In this document: positions 8,653-17,179 of the stretch, piece after piece
Numbering within the stretch: the stretch's first letter is position 1
Layout of the letters: each line of letters starts with the position of its first letter
Assembly (NCBI GenBank): GCA_045562555.1
Contig: JBJKVO010000003.1
Coordinates: 1 to 23,415 of the forward strand
Direction of reading: 5' to 3'
DNA length: 23,415 nt
Source: UBA2588 sp002339805
Lineage (GTDB): Bacteria > Chloroflexota > Dehalococcoidia > Lucifugimonadales > UBA3495
Made by a program: the position numbers and the translations under genes
Notes under the pieces: generated by a model
Seen by the model: only the letters and a program-made list of their open reading frames with translations
Databases searched by the model: none
Told to the model about the DNA's origin: nothing

Positions 8653-10282
8653 ATGCGTGGCGGGATGATGTCAACTCCTCTAACGATTACGGAGATAATG
8701 CGTTTTGCTACTCGGTTGTATCGGGATACCGAAGTCATTTCAGTTACGGCTGATGAAGGCGTGCATCGCAGCACCTATGGAACGGTTTTTAAACGAGCGA
8801 ATCAAGTCGCTCATGCGCTTGGCCGTTTAGGAGTTGAGTCTAGTGATCGCGTTGCAACGCTAGCCTGGAATGATCATAGGCATCTAGAGCTATATTATGG
8901 GGTTTCATGTTCTGGAGCAGTTCTGCATACGATTAATCCGCGACTTTTTTCTGAACAGTTAGCCTACATAATTAATCATGCAGATGACCGGGTTGTTTTT
9001 TTCGACCCAATGTTTCTCCCTCTGATAGAAGAATTGTCTGATAAGTTATCTTCAGTAAGTCATTTTGTTGTTCTAACCTCAAAGAACAAAATGCCTGAAA
9101 GTAGCTTGCTTAACCTCCACTGTTACGAGGATCTTATTTCTCAAGATTGTTCGCCATATCCATGGCCAGAGCTAGAGGAGACTACCGCAAGTGCACTTTG
9201 TTATACGTCTGGTACAACTGGCAACCCGAAGGGTGTGCTTTACGATCATAGATCAACAGTTCTTCACGCTTATGGAAGCTGCATGGCGAACGTATTAGGG
9301 CTATCTCACGATGATGTTGTGATGCCTGTAGTACCAATGTTTCATGTGAATGCGTGGGGAACTCCTTATTCATGTCCTATCGCTGGATCTAAGATTGTGT
9401 TGCCCGGACCAAAGATGGCAGACGGTGAAACCTTGCAGTCACTCATTGAGAATGAGGGCGTGACGATTGCACTAGGCGTGCCAACTGTCTGGTTAGCGCT
9501 ATTGGCTTATTTGAAAGAGACAGGTAAGAGCATAGATACGTTAAATCGAACTGTCGTTGGTGGTTCTGCTTGCCCTATATCTATTATGGAGGAATTTGAA
9601 AAAACTGCATGGCGTCTATACACATCATGGGTGGGGTATGACTGAAATGAGCCCCTTGGGTGCTGTCAATAGATTGATTCCAGGCATGGAAAAACTTGAA
9701 GAGTCAGATAGAAATGAGGTGAGAGCTAAGCAGGGCAGAACCCCTTTCGGTGTCGACATGAAGATTGTTGATTCTGACGGAAAGGATTTGCCGAATGATG
9801 GCGTCGCTTTTGGAGATTTAAAGGTTAGAGGATGGTGGGTAGCTGATGGCTATTATGGAGAAAATGATAATAGCGGGCCGCAAGATGAAGCTGGTTGGTT
9901 CTCTACCGGAGATGTTGCAACCATTGACGAGCATGGTTTTTTGGGTATTACTGATCGAACTAAAGATGTAATTAAATCTGGGGGAGAATGGATTAGTTCA
10001 ATTGAACTAGAGAATTTAGCTGTAGCCCATCCACATGTAGCGGAAGCTGCTGTTATAGGTATCAGCGATAAAAAGTGGGGTGAGAGACCCCATCTAGTGG
10101 TAGTTTGCCCTGAAGGAATAACGCCAGATGAATCGAGCATCCTTGCATCCTTTAAGGGTAAGGTTGCGGATTGGTGGATTCCTGATTCGTTGAGTTTAGT
10201 AGACTCGATACCACATACAGCTACTGGCAAAATATCTAAGGCTATTTTACGAAAACAGTTTGCGAGTGCCGTATTTAAGTAG
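8653..10282 (+). CDS. Medium/long-chain fatty-acyl-CoA ligase (AlkK/DmdB-like), interrupted by one frameshift
   Basis: An adenylate-forming enzyme that activates a carboxylic acid with ATP and CoA, about 542 residues once the frame is repaired. The N-terminal part carries the AMP-binding motif YTSGTTGNPKGV near residue 185 and PMFHVNAWG. It then hits a stop at 9643-9645. The continuation in the next frame supplies YTHHGWGMTEMSP, WFSTGDVATIDEHGF, KSGGEWISS and the C-terminal catalytic-lysine region TATGKISK. The two halves join perfectly (EEFEK then LHGVYTHHGWG) if one A is removed from the A6 run at 9599-9604. The start is supported by GGAGAG 6 bases before the ATG. The family includes AlkK-type medium-chain ligases and methylmercaptopropionate-CoA ligase DmdB, so the substrate is open. 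It converges with the FPP synthase gene, 8 bases apart. Confidence 0.85.
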
Positions 10283-10290
10283 AATTGTTT

Positions 10291-11199
10291 TCACCGATCT
10301 CGTTCTATGATGTAGTTTGCAACCCAACGCAAACCAGCTGCATTTTCTCCCAGAGATTCTAGGTAATCCATAGCATTCTCATATAACTTGTCAGCCCGAT
10401 TTCTCGTTTCACTAATTCCTAGCAAAGAGGGGTATGTAGATTTTTCTTTGCGAATATCAGATCGAGCATTTTTGCCTAGTGTGGTGGTGTTCTGTTCTGC
10501 TTCTAGCAGATCATCCATGATTTGAAAAACTAGACCAATATTACTACCAAACTTATCAAGATTTTCCATGGTATTTTCAGAAGAATTAGCTAGCTTACTA
10601 GGCATCATAATGGCGGCTTTTATCAACTGACCAGTTTTTCTTTGGTGAATATTTTCTAATGATGATTCATCTATCATATGGCCTTCAGCTTCTAGGTCTA
10701 GTAATTGACCTCCTACCATTCCACTAGGCCCTGCAACCCTAGCTAATAATGAAATAACCTGAACTTGAGTGATTGGGTTTTTAGATAAAAATGGATCTGT
10801 GCATAGCACTTTAAATGCAACAGCCTGTAGGGCATCTCCAGTTAGAATTGCTACCGCCTCACCAAATTTTTTGTGAGTTGTTGCCCTACCCCGACGAAGA
10901 TCATCATCATCCATAGCAGGGAGATCATCATGTATCAAAGAATAAGCATGAACTAGTTCTACTGCTGTTGCGATTGGATCTGCCAGTTTCATATCTAGTT
11001 GGAAAAGCTCAGCGGAAGCATAGGTTAGGAGAGGTCTGACCCGTTTCCCAGGCCCAAGCAAGGCATATCGCATGGGTTCAATAAGTCCATCAGGAGCACC
11101 AGGGTTATCTCCCATAATTTTTTTGAGGTAAGTATTAACTCGTTGAATATAGAATTCGAAGTTCTCTTGAAGAGAGTAGGGTTGAGACCGTGTTATCAT
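10291..11199 (-). CDS. ispA: Farnesyl diphosphate synthase (short-chain trans-prenyltransferase)
   Basis: A 302-residue trans-isoprenyl diphosphate synthase that condenses IPP with DMAPP and GPP to give farnesyl diphosphate. The first aspartate-rich motif is in LIHDDLPAMDDDDLRRG and has the two-residue insertion typical of bacterial FPP synthases. The conserved GPGKRVRPLL precedes it, GQLLDLEAEG follows, and the second aspartate motif is QIMDDLLE. Length matches IspA (about 300 residues). It is divergent from the squalene synthase-type gene across 60 bases and would supply its substrate. It would use the IPP and DMAPP made by the downstream mevalonate genes. GGPP synthase is possible, but the sequence around the first motif favours FPP. 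Confidence 0.9.
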   Translation of the reverse strand: MITRSQPYSLQENFEFYIQRVNTYLKKIMGDNPGAPDGLIEPMRYALLGPGKRVRPLLTYASAELFQLDMKLADPIATAVELVHAYSLIHDDLPAMDDDDLRRGRATTHKKFGEAVAILTGDALQAVAFKVLCTDPFLSKNPITQVQVISLLARVAGPSGMVGGQLLDLEAEGHMIDESSLENIHQRKTGQLIKAAIMMPSKLANSSENTMENLDKFGSNIGLVFQIMDDLLEAEQNTTTLGKNARSDIRKEKSTYPSLLGISETRNRADKLYENAMDYLESLGENAAGLRWVANYIIERDR

Positions 11200-11259
11200 A
11201 TTTTTTATCGTACCATTGAACCAACGCGTACGGCCCTTATTTGAGTTTTAAAACCTGCA

Positions 11260-12306
11260 TTGAGCCGACCAATGGCCTCTAGTCAAGACGATTTTCAATA
11301 TCAGATCCGAATTCTTCCGGGAGTTTCTCGTACTTTTGCTATAACAATTCCTGTGTTGCCCGATTCTCTTGCAGTAGTAGTTTCTAATGCATATCTCTTG
11401 TGCAGGATTGCCGATACAATCGAAGATGATTCTGCTTTAGATCAAGAGCAAAAATCCAAATTTCATCGTTTGTTTATATTGGTTGTAGAGGGTAGCTATG
11501 ATGCCAAAAGTTTTGCAAATGAGCTTAGTCCCTTACTTTCTTCGGATGTATTAACAGACGAACTGGACCTCGTAGAGAATACCGCTAGGATTGTTCGAGT
11601 TACCCATAGTTTTTCAGTTCGAGAGCAAGCGGCCTTAATACGTTGTGTCACGGTTATGTGTTCCGGTATGCCAAAATTTCAACGTAATAAGAGCTTGTCA
11701 GGCCTCGGTGATCTTGGGCAATTGCAGGAGTACTGTTACGTTGTTGCTGGTGTTGTAGGCGAGATGCTGACAGAACTGTTTTGTGTGTATTGTTCAGAAC
11801 TTGAGGAAAAAAGAGACAAGATGATGAAACTTGCGGTCTCTTTTGGACAGGCTTTGCAGATGACTAATATATTGAAGGATATGTGGGATGATAGGCGGCT
11901 TGGTACTTGCTGGTTGCCTCGGTCTGTTTTTTCCGGAAGCAAAGTGGAGTTTCAGACGTTAGATCAGTTTCGTGATACCCAAGTATTTCGTGATGGTATG
12001 GATGAGTTAATTGGTATTGCATATAGGCATATGCGGGAAGGCCTTGAATATACGTGTCACATTCCCACTAAGGAAGTTGGTATGCGAAGATTCTGCAGTT
12101 GGGCGCTTGGGCTTGCGGTACTTACACTTCGAAAAATCCATGCTAATCCAAGTTATACATCGGCAGAACAAGTAAAAATATCTAGAAAGGCTGTTAAAGC
12201 AACTGTATTTACGACTAACTTGTTTCTTGGAAATAATCGTGTTTTACGTCTGCTTTTTAATCTAGGCTCGGGCAGGCTACCATTAATTGTTAAAAGTGTT
12301 GATTAG
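11260..12306 (+). CDS. Squalene/phytoene synthase family protein, probably squalene synthase
   Basis: A head-to-head prenyl synthase of 348 residues (TTG start at 11260; an ATG at 11272 would shorten it by 4). The first aspartate motif is in LCRIADTIEDD and the second in QMTNILKDMWDD. The N-terminal VSRTFAITIPVLP and the central YCYVVAGVVGEMLTELF resemble single-polypeptide squalene synthases more than CrtB phytoene synthases. The expected reaction joins two farnesyl diphosphates to presqualene diphosphate and then squalene (or dehydrosqualene). No obvious C-terminal membrane anchor is seen. It leads the plus-strand mevalonate operon and lies opposite FPP synthase, which supports a C30 product. 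No hopene cyclase or squalene epoxidase is in the window, so the end product is unknown. Confidence 0.8.
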   Translation: MSRPMASSQDDFQYQIRILPGVSRTFAITIPVLPDSLAVVVSNAYLLCRIADTIEDDSALDQEQKSKFHRLFILVVEGSYDAKSFANELSPLLSSDVLTDELDLVENTARIVRVTHSFSVREQAALIRCVTVMCSGMPKFQRNKSLSGLGDLGQLQEYCYVVAGVVGEMLTELFCVYCSELEEKRDKMMKLAVSFGQALQMTNILKDMWDDRRLGTCWLPRSVFSGSKVEFQTLDQFRDTQVFRDGMDELIGIAYRHMREGLEYTCHIPTKEVGMRRFCSWALGLAVLTLRKIHANPSYTSAEQVKISRKAVKATVFTTNLFLGNNRVLRLLFNLGSGRLPLIVKSVD

Positions 12307-12332
12307 CCTTCTACTAATAGGGTGTATAAAAC

Positions 12333-13304
12333 ATGAAGGCGACAGCTAAAGCCCGAGCGAATATCGCTCTTGTTAAGTATTGGGGTAAATTAAACACTGA
12401 TCTAAACATACCTGCTGTTGGTTCAATTTCAATTACTCTGGATAAATTATGGACAGAGACTGAAGTAGAGTTTGGCAAGTCCATTTCTGCTGATACATTT
12501 TTTCTTAATAATGAAGCTCGCAAGGATCAGTTGGATCGGGTTATAAGTTGTCTTGATATTTTACGTTCTCTTGCCAAAGTGAGTTATGCGGCACGAGTTG
12601 TAAGTCATAACAATTTTCCTACCGGAGCTGGTTTGGCGTCATCCGCATCTGGGTTTGCTGCTCTTACAATGGCTGCTGCTCGATCTCTTGGTTTAGATTT
12701 TCCACCAAAGAAGCTAAGCATAATTGCCCGACAGGGTTCCGGATCTGCCGCAAGGTCGATTTTCGGGGGGTTTGTTGAGATGCATGTGGGTTCAAAAGGC
12801 GATGGTTCAGATAGTTTTGCTGAGCCTATTCTTTCATCGGACGATTGGCCGCTTGAGGTGGTTGTTGCTATTACAGAGCGAAAAGAGAAGGAAGTTAGTT
12901 CGCGGATTGGTATGGCAAAGTCTGAATTAACGTCTCCTTACTATGGTGAATGGGTGAAAACTAGTCCCATAGATTTGAATTCTGTGCGTGAGGCTATTCA
13001 GGCACAGGACTTTGAGCAGTTAGCTGAAGTTGCGGAGTTAAACTGTTTGAAGATGCATGCGGTTGCAATTGCATCGCAACCTCCTCTGGTCTATTGGAAT
13101 TCCGCTACGGTTGCCTGTATTCATGCTGTAAGAGAGCTTCGTCGTTCAGGTATCCCCGTTTTTTTTACTATTGATGCTGGTCCGCAAATAAAAGCTGTAT
13201 GTATTCCAGGGGTTAGCAAAAATGTGGAGAAAGTTCTTCGTGATATTCCAGGGGTGCTGGATACGCTAGTAACTGGGTTAGGCCCAGGTGTCGAGGAGAT
13301 TTAA
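12333..13304 (+). CDS. mvaD: Diphosphomevalonate decarboxylase
   Basis: A 323-residue GHMP-superfamily enzyme that converts mevalonate 5-diphosphate to isopentenyl diphosphate with ATP. Diagnostic motifs are all present: ARANIALVKYWGK at the N-terminus, the phosphate-binding loop NNFPTGAGLASSASGFAALT, and RQGSGSAARSIFGGFVE. The C-terminal part includes FFTIDAGPQIKAVC, with the conserved aspartate region used in decarboxylation. The start ATG at 12333 has an AGGG about 10 bases upstream. It is 26 bases after the squalene synthase-type gene, and its stop is just ahead of the next kinase start, so it sits inside a tight operon. Confidence 0.95.
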   Translation: MKATAKARANIALVKYWGKLNTDLNIPAVGSISITLDKLWTETEVEFGKSISADTFFLNNEARKDQLDRVISCLDILRSLAKVSYAARVVSHNNFPTGAGLASSASGFAALTMAAARSLGLDFPPKKLSIIARQGSGSAARSIFGGFVEMHVGSKGDGSDSFAEPILSSDDWPLEVVVAITERKEKEVSSRIGMAKSELTSPYYGEWVKTSPIDLNSVREAIQAQDFEQLAEVAELNCLKMHAVAIASQPPLVYWNSATVACIHAVRELRRSGIPVFFTIDAGPQIKAVCIPGVSKNVEKVLRDIPGVLDTLVTGLGPGVEEI

Positions 13305-13305
13305 C

Positions 13306-14307
13306 TTGGAGATGCCTCGAATAGTCTCTAAAACACCTGGCAAGTTGGTAGTTTTAGGCGAGTATGCTGTTTTGCATGGTGCTCCTGCAATGGTGCTCGC
13401 AGTTAACCGATATTGCCATGTTGCCATCAATCCAAGTAAGGATGACTATTGTCATTTGATTGCCAGGACATATGAAGATCAGGCGGTTAAGTTTGAGCAA
13501 GGCATGACTAGTGGGTTTGAGATAGTAGACACTGTTTTGAGGTTTTTGCCCGGGCCTAGAACCTACTCTGCAGTGCTAGACACATCCGAACTCTTTAAAA
13601 ACGGTATTAAAATTGGTCTTGGTTCTAGCGCAGCAGCATTAACGGCTTGGGTTGGGGCTTGGTTAGCTTTCTCTGGTAAAGATAGGGTAGAAGCAGATAG
13701 CAAAAGTCTTAGAACTTTAATTGGTTTGCATAGAGCTATTCAGGGAGGTGCTGGGAGTGGAGTGGATATAGCTGCAAGCCTATGTGGAGGAGTAACTCGT
13801 TTTCAGCTAGACGGGTGTGCAGAGCCTCAGACACGTGCGGTTGCACTCCCTAAAGGTGTAGTATTTACTGGTGTTTTTACTGGTTCTGCTGCTGCGACAC
13901 CTGACTACCTTAAACATTATCAAAAGTGGCGGGCCGAAGCGCCTTATGAGGCTGCTATGCATCAAAGAACAATGACCGAGATAGCAGAAAACGGGATCCA
14001 TACAGCCGATACTAATGATGGTGAGGGGTTTTTGAAAACAATTATTGAGTATGGAAAATCTTTAGAAATGCTGGGTTCCCAGATAGGGGCAGAAATTTTT
14101 AACCAAGATCATTGTAACGTGAAGAAGATAGCCGACCTTTTAGGTATTTCCTATAAGGTAAGTGGTGCTGGCGGAGGTGATATGGGGCTGGCATTTAGCT
14201 TGGACGTAGGATTATTAGAAGAGTTTAAAAGACAAGTTAATAAAGATTACAGTGTGCTCGACCTTGATATAGATACAAATGGATTAACTGTGGAGATGGT
14301 TGAATAG
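13306..14307 (+). CDS. mvaK2: Phosphomevalonate kinase
   Basis: A GHMP kinase of about 333 residues that phosphorylates mevalonate 5-phosphate. KTPGKLVVLGEYAVLHGAPA is the N-terminal GHMP motif, and IGLGSSAAALTAW the ATP-binding loop. GAGSGVDIAASLCGG and the C-terminal VSGAGGGDMGLAFS are hallmarks of phosphomevalonate kinase rather than mevalonate kinase. The frame is open from a GTG at 13288 inside mvaD. I prefer the TTG at 13306, which has GAGGAG about 8 bases upstream and starts right after the mvaD stop; an ATG at 13312 is the alternative. Its stop TAG overlaps the GTG start of HMG-CoA reductase by one base. Together with mvaD and the downstream mevalonate kinase it completes the classical, not the archaeal, lower mevalonate route. 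Confidence 0.9.
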   Translation: MEMPRIVSKTPGKLVVLGEYAVLHGAPAMVLAVNRYCHVAINPSKDDYCHLIARTYEDQAVKFEQGMTSGFEIVDTVLRFLPGPRTYSAVLDTSELFKNGIKIGLGSSAAALTAWVGAWLAFSGKDRVEADSKSLRTLIGLHRAIQGGAGSGVDIAASLCGGVTRFQLDGCAEPQTRAVALPKGVVFTGVFTGSAAATPDYLKHYQKWRAEAPYEAAMHQRTMTEIAENGIHTADTNDGEGFLKTIIEYGKSLEMLGSQIGAEIFNQDHCNVKKIADLLGISYKVSGAGGGDMGLAFSLDVGLLEEFKRQVNKDYSVLDLDIDTNGLTVEMVE

Positions 14308-15648
14308 TGGACGATGACCAAAGAAGAATTCCTAAGTTCTATGATCTGAGCGTAGAAGAGCGTGTTCGGGCCGTTCATGAGCGAGGTATTGTGACACTTG
14401 ACGATTTCCGATCTCTGGCAACTGGCAAGCATACTCTTGCCCTCGAGGCCGCCGATAAGATGGTCGAGAATGTTGTTGGTGTAATGGGATTGCCTCTTGG
14501 ATTAGGGATGAACCTAGTCGTTAATAAAAAGCGTTATGTTATTCCGATGGCAGTCGAAGAGCCCTCTGTTATTGCAGCGCTTGGTTCAGGATCAAAGTTG
14601 ATTTCTGAGCATGGGGGTGTAGAGGCAAGCTCTACAGACCCAATAATGATTGGACAGATTCAGGTGGTTGATTTACCAGATATAGATGTTGCAAAAACCG
14701 CTCTAATGGAGAACAAGCAAGATATTTTGAATCTTGCTAATAGTTTTCATCCGAACATGGTGGCTAGAGGTGGGGGTGCCAAAGATATTGAATTATTTTC
14801 CCATCCGCTTCTGTCTACAGGGAAACGAATGTTAGTAATTCATCTTCTTGTGGATACCCGTGATGCCATGGGGGCTAATCTAACTAATGGAATGTGTGAA
14901 GGTGTTGCTTCACTTATTGAGTCTATTACTGGAGGCCAGGTCTTTCTTAGAATTCTTTCTAACTTGAGTGATCGTTCATTAGTCAGAGCTAGCTGTAGCA
15001 TTCCAGCTGAAGCTTTGGCGGGCGATGATTATTCAGGAGAGCAGGTTAGAGATGGAATTATAGTTGCCTCTGATTTCGCCAAAGTAGACCCTTATAGAGC
15101 AGCAACACACAATAAGGGAATAATGAATGGCATTGACCCAGTTGCTATAGCAACTGGTAATGATTGGCGTGCCATAGAAGCTGGGGCTCATGCTTTTGCA
15201 GCAAGAGGTGGCAGGTACACTTCTCTTACCGATTGGTTTGTAGATGAGAAGGGAAATTTATGTGGCAGTATTGAGCTCCCTATAAAGGTTGGCATAGTGG
15301 GGGGCGCCAATAAAGTCCAATCCCACTGTAGCGCTGAATATACGTTTACTTGATGTTGAATCGGCAACTCAGTTAGCTGAAGTTATGGCGGCGGTTGGGC
15401 TAGCTCAGAATTTTGGGGCAATCCGAGCGCTCGCGACAGAAGGGATTCAAAAAGGACATATGACATTGCATGCCCGTAGTGTTGTAACTGCAGCAGGAGT
15501 GTCCAAAGAGCTATTCAATGAGGTACTAGATCGATTAATACTCAGTAATGAAATAAAAATATGGAAGGCTAAAGAAATAGCCGTATCACTGCAGAATAAA
15601 CGTTTCGGTAAAAATGATCGAAATCCTACTAGGATAGAAGAATCTGCA
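14307..15648 (+). CDS. mvaA: HMG-CoA reductase, class II, interrupted by one frameshift near its C-terminus
   Basis: Reduces HMG-CoA to mevalonate. Class II features: ENVVGVMGLPLGLGMN, the catalytic glutamate in EEPSV (about residue 85), DAMGANLTNGMCE, the catalytic lysine in ATHNKGIMNG, the aspartate in GNDWRAIEAG, and the catalytic histidine in GHMTLHARS. The first frame stops at 15353. Conserved sequence resumes one frame over, at VNPTVALNIRLLDVESATQ, if one C of the pair at 15317-15318 is removed. The histidine lies after this break, so the unrepaired product would be inactive. Repaired, the frame has no stop before mevalonate kinase and enters it in phase. The end given here is only the base before that gene's ATG, and the natural C-terminus is probably near 15600-15637. 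Start is GTG at 14307. Cofactor preference (NADH or NADPH) is not determined. Confidence 0.9.
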
Positions 15649-16582
15649 ATGGGTGTAGGTTACGGTAAGGTGGTGTTGCTCGGGAGAACATTCAGTCGTT
15701 TATGGAAGACATGCCATTGCAGCACCTGTACCTATGACTATTAAAGCTATAGTTGAAGATTGTCCCGAAGGTATTCATCTAATGATTCCTCGCTGGGGAA
15801 TTGAGTATCAGCTTGCAACTAGTCCTAAGGATCGTCGTTCCTTTGAGGAACCGGCTGGTGTCATGCTGGATGAACTAGGTCTAAGCGGTCGTGGTATGCG
15901 CATTGAGGTATTTCCAGATGTTCCACGAAGTATGGGTTTAGGTGGTTCTGCGGCTATGGCGGTAGCAATAGTGCGAGCTTTAGATAAGCATTTTCAATTA
16001 GGACTTGCTGATGAAGAAGTCAATCGATTGGCATTTGAGTCTGAGAAGGTTGCTCATGGTACGCCTAGTGGGCTTGATAATACGGTTGCCTGTTATGGCC
16101 GCGCCCTAGTCTACCGTTCTGGTGAGCCACCCTTAATAGAACCACTAAATATAAGTAAACCAATTCCAATTGTTATAGGAATGACAGGCTACGAAGGGTT
16201 AACTGCTAAAACTGTAGGGAAAGTCAGGGGAGCTTGGAAGAAAGAACGCAAGCTCTACGATCGAGTTTTTGATCAAATAGATTCCCTTGTGCTTCAAGGA
16301 GTTCAGGCCATACAAGATAATAATCTTGTTGCACTAGGAGAACTCATGAATGTTTGCCAGGGTATGCTTAATGCACTACAGGTATCCACACCTGAGCTTG
16401 AACAGCTTGTGGGTATCGCAAGGGATAATGGAGCGCTTGGGGCAAAATTAACAGGTGGCGGCGGTGGCGGTTCTATTATTGCTTTACCCGATGGTGACTC
16501 AGAGCCCCTAGTTTCTGCTATTAAGGCCGCCGGTTATAACGCAATACCACTTATTTTGACGAGCGAGATAAATGGCAGATAG
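15649..16582 (+). CDS. mvaK1: Mevalonate kinase, interrupted by one frameshift near its N-terminus
   Basis: A GHMP kinase that phosphorylates mevalonate, about 310 residues once repaired. The ATG at 15649 begins MGVGYGKVVLLG. Removing one G from the GGG at 15682-15684 then gives GEHSVVYGRHAIAAPVPM, the classic mevalonate kinase N-terminus. The rest is in the restored frame: the phosphate-binding loop VPRSMGLGGSAAMAVAIVRA, the SEKVAHGTPSGLDNTVACYG region with the catalytic aspartate, and the C-terminal motif KLTGGGGGGSIIAL. As sequenced, translation from the ATG stops at 15744. Its stop TAG overlaps the start of the IPP isomerase gene by 11 bases. No stop codon separates it from the HMG-CoA reductase frame, so a fused protein is possible. 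Confidence 0.88.
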
Positions 16583-17135
16583 TGAAATTGTTTCAAATAC
16601 TAATGAGAGTCTAATTCTTGTCGATGAATTAGATCGGGAAATTGGATCTTGTTCGAAAAGTGAATGCCACGAGGGTAGTGGCAAACTGCATCGTGCTTTT
16701 TCTATATTTATTTCTAATAAGCATGGAGAAATGTTGCTTCAGAGGCGCAGCGGCAAAAAGCCGTTATGGCCAGGTTATTGGTCTAATGCTTGTTGCTCTC
16801 ATCCGCGATGGGGGGAAGAAATGGCAGATGCAATATACAGACGCATTAACCAGGAACTAGGTTTTGAATGCCCATTAACCTATATGTATAAGTTCAAGTA
16901 TCAAGCTCAGTATGATGAGGTTGGATCAGAGAATGAATATTGTTGGGTATACCATGGGATATACGATGGTGAGGTAAAAGTTAATAGAAATGAGATTGCC
17001 GACTGGCGATTTGTTGATTTAAAGGAGTTTGAGGCCGATCTTAAAATATCTCCGGAGAGCTATACGCCTTGGTTAAGGATGGAATGGATGGAGATAATGA
17101 AAAATCATTTGGAAAAATTTCACACTGGATATTGA
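16572..17135 (+). CDS. idi: Isopentenyl-diphosphate delta-isomerase, type I (Nudix)
   Basis: A 187-residue type I IPP isomerase that interconverts IPP and DMAPP. Mevalonate-pathway organisms need it, because only IPP is made directly. Family motifs: LVDELDREIGSCSKSECH, then KLHRAFSIFISN, the active-site cysteine in YWSNACCSHPRWGE, the Nudix-like stretch around IYRRINQELGF, and the catalytic glutamate in SENEYCWVYHG. C-terminal YTPWLRMEW is also typical. The ATG at 16572 lies inside the last codons of mevalonate kinase, giving an 11-base overlap and probable translational coupling. It ends the plus-strand operon and converges with HMG-CoA synthase across 44 bases that contain no clear terminator hairpin. 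Confidence 0.95.
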   Translation: MADSEIVSNTNESLILVDELDREIGSCSKSECHEGSGKLHRAFSIFISNKHGEMLLQRRSGKKPLWPGYWSNACCSHPRWGEEMADAIYRRINQELGFECPLTYMYKFKYQAQYDEVGSENEYCWVYHGIYDGEVKVNRNEIADWRFVDLKEFEADLKISPESYTPWLRMEWMEIMKNHLEKFHTGY

Positions 17136-17179
17136 TGTTTAGCGATAATCCATTGATAAATACATAAAAAAATTCTGAG

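Noticed and set aside
9599..9604. Programmed ribosomal or transcriptional slippage at the A6 run in the acyl-CoA ligase
   Set aside because: No stimulatory structure or upstream signal was seen, this family does not need recoding, and four other genes here have similar indels, so an error is simpler.
11260..12306. CrtB-type phytoene synthase
   Set aside because: The central YCYVVAGVVGEM region and overall pattern are closer to squalene synthase, the partner prenyltransferase looks like an FPP synthase, and no carotenoid genes are present; not fully excluded.
13306..14307. Reading this GHMP kinase as a second mevalonate kinase or as galactokinase/homoserine kinase
   Set aside because: GSGVDIAAS and SGAGGGDMG are phosphomevalonate kinase motifs, and a separate mevalonate kinase is present at 15649.
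15299..15304. G6 run as the site of the HMG-CoA reductase frameshift
   Set aside because: Removing a G there would destroy the family-typical VGGANKV; placing the indel at 15317-15318 keeps it and still restores NPTVALNIRLL.
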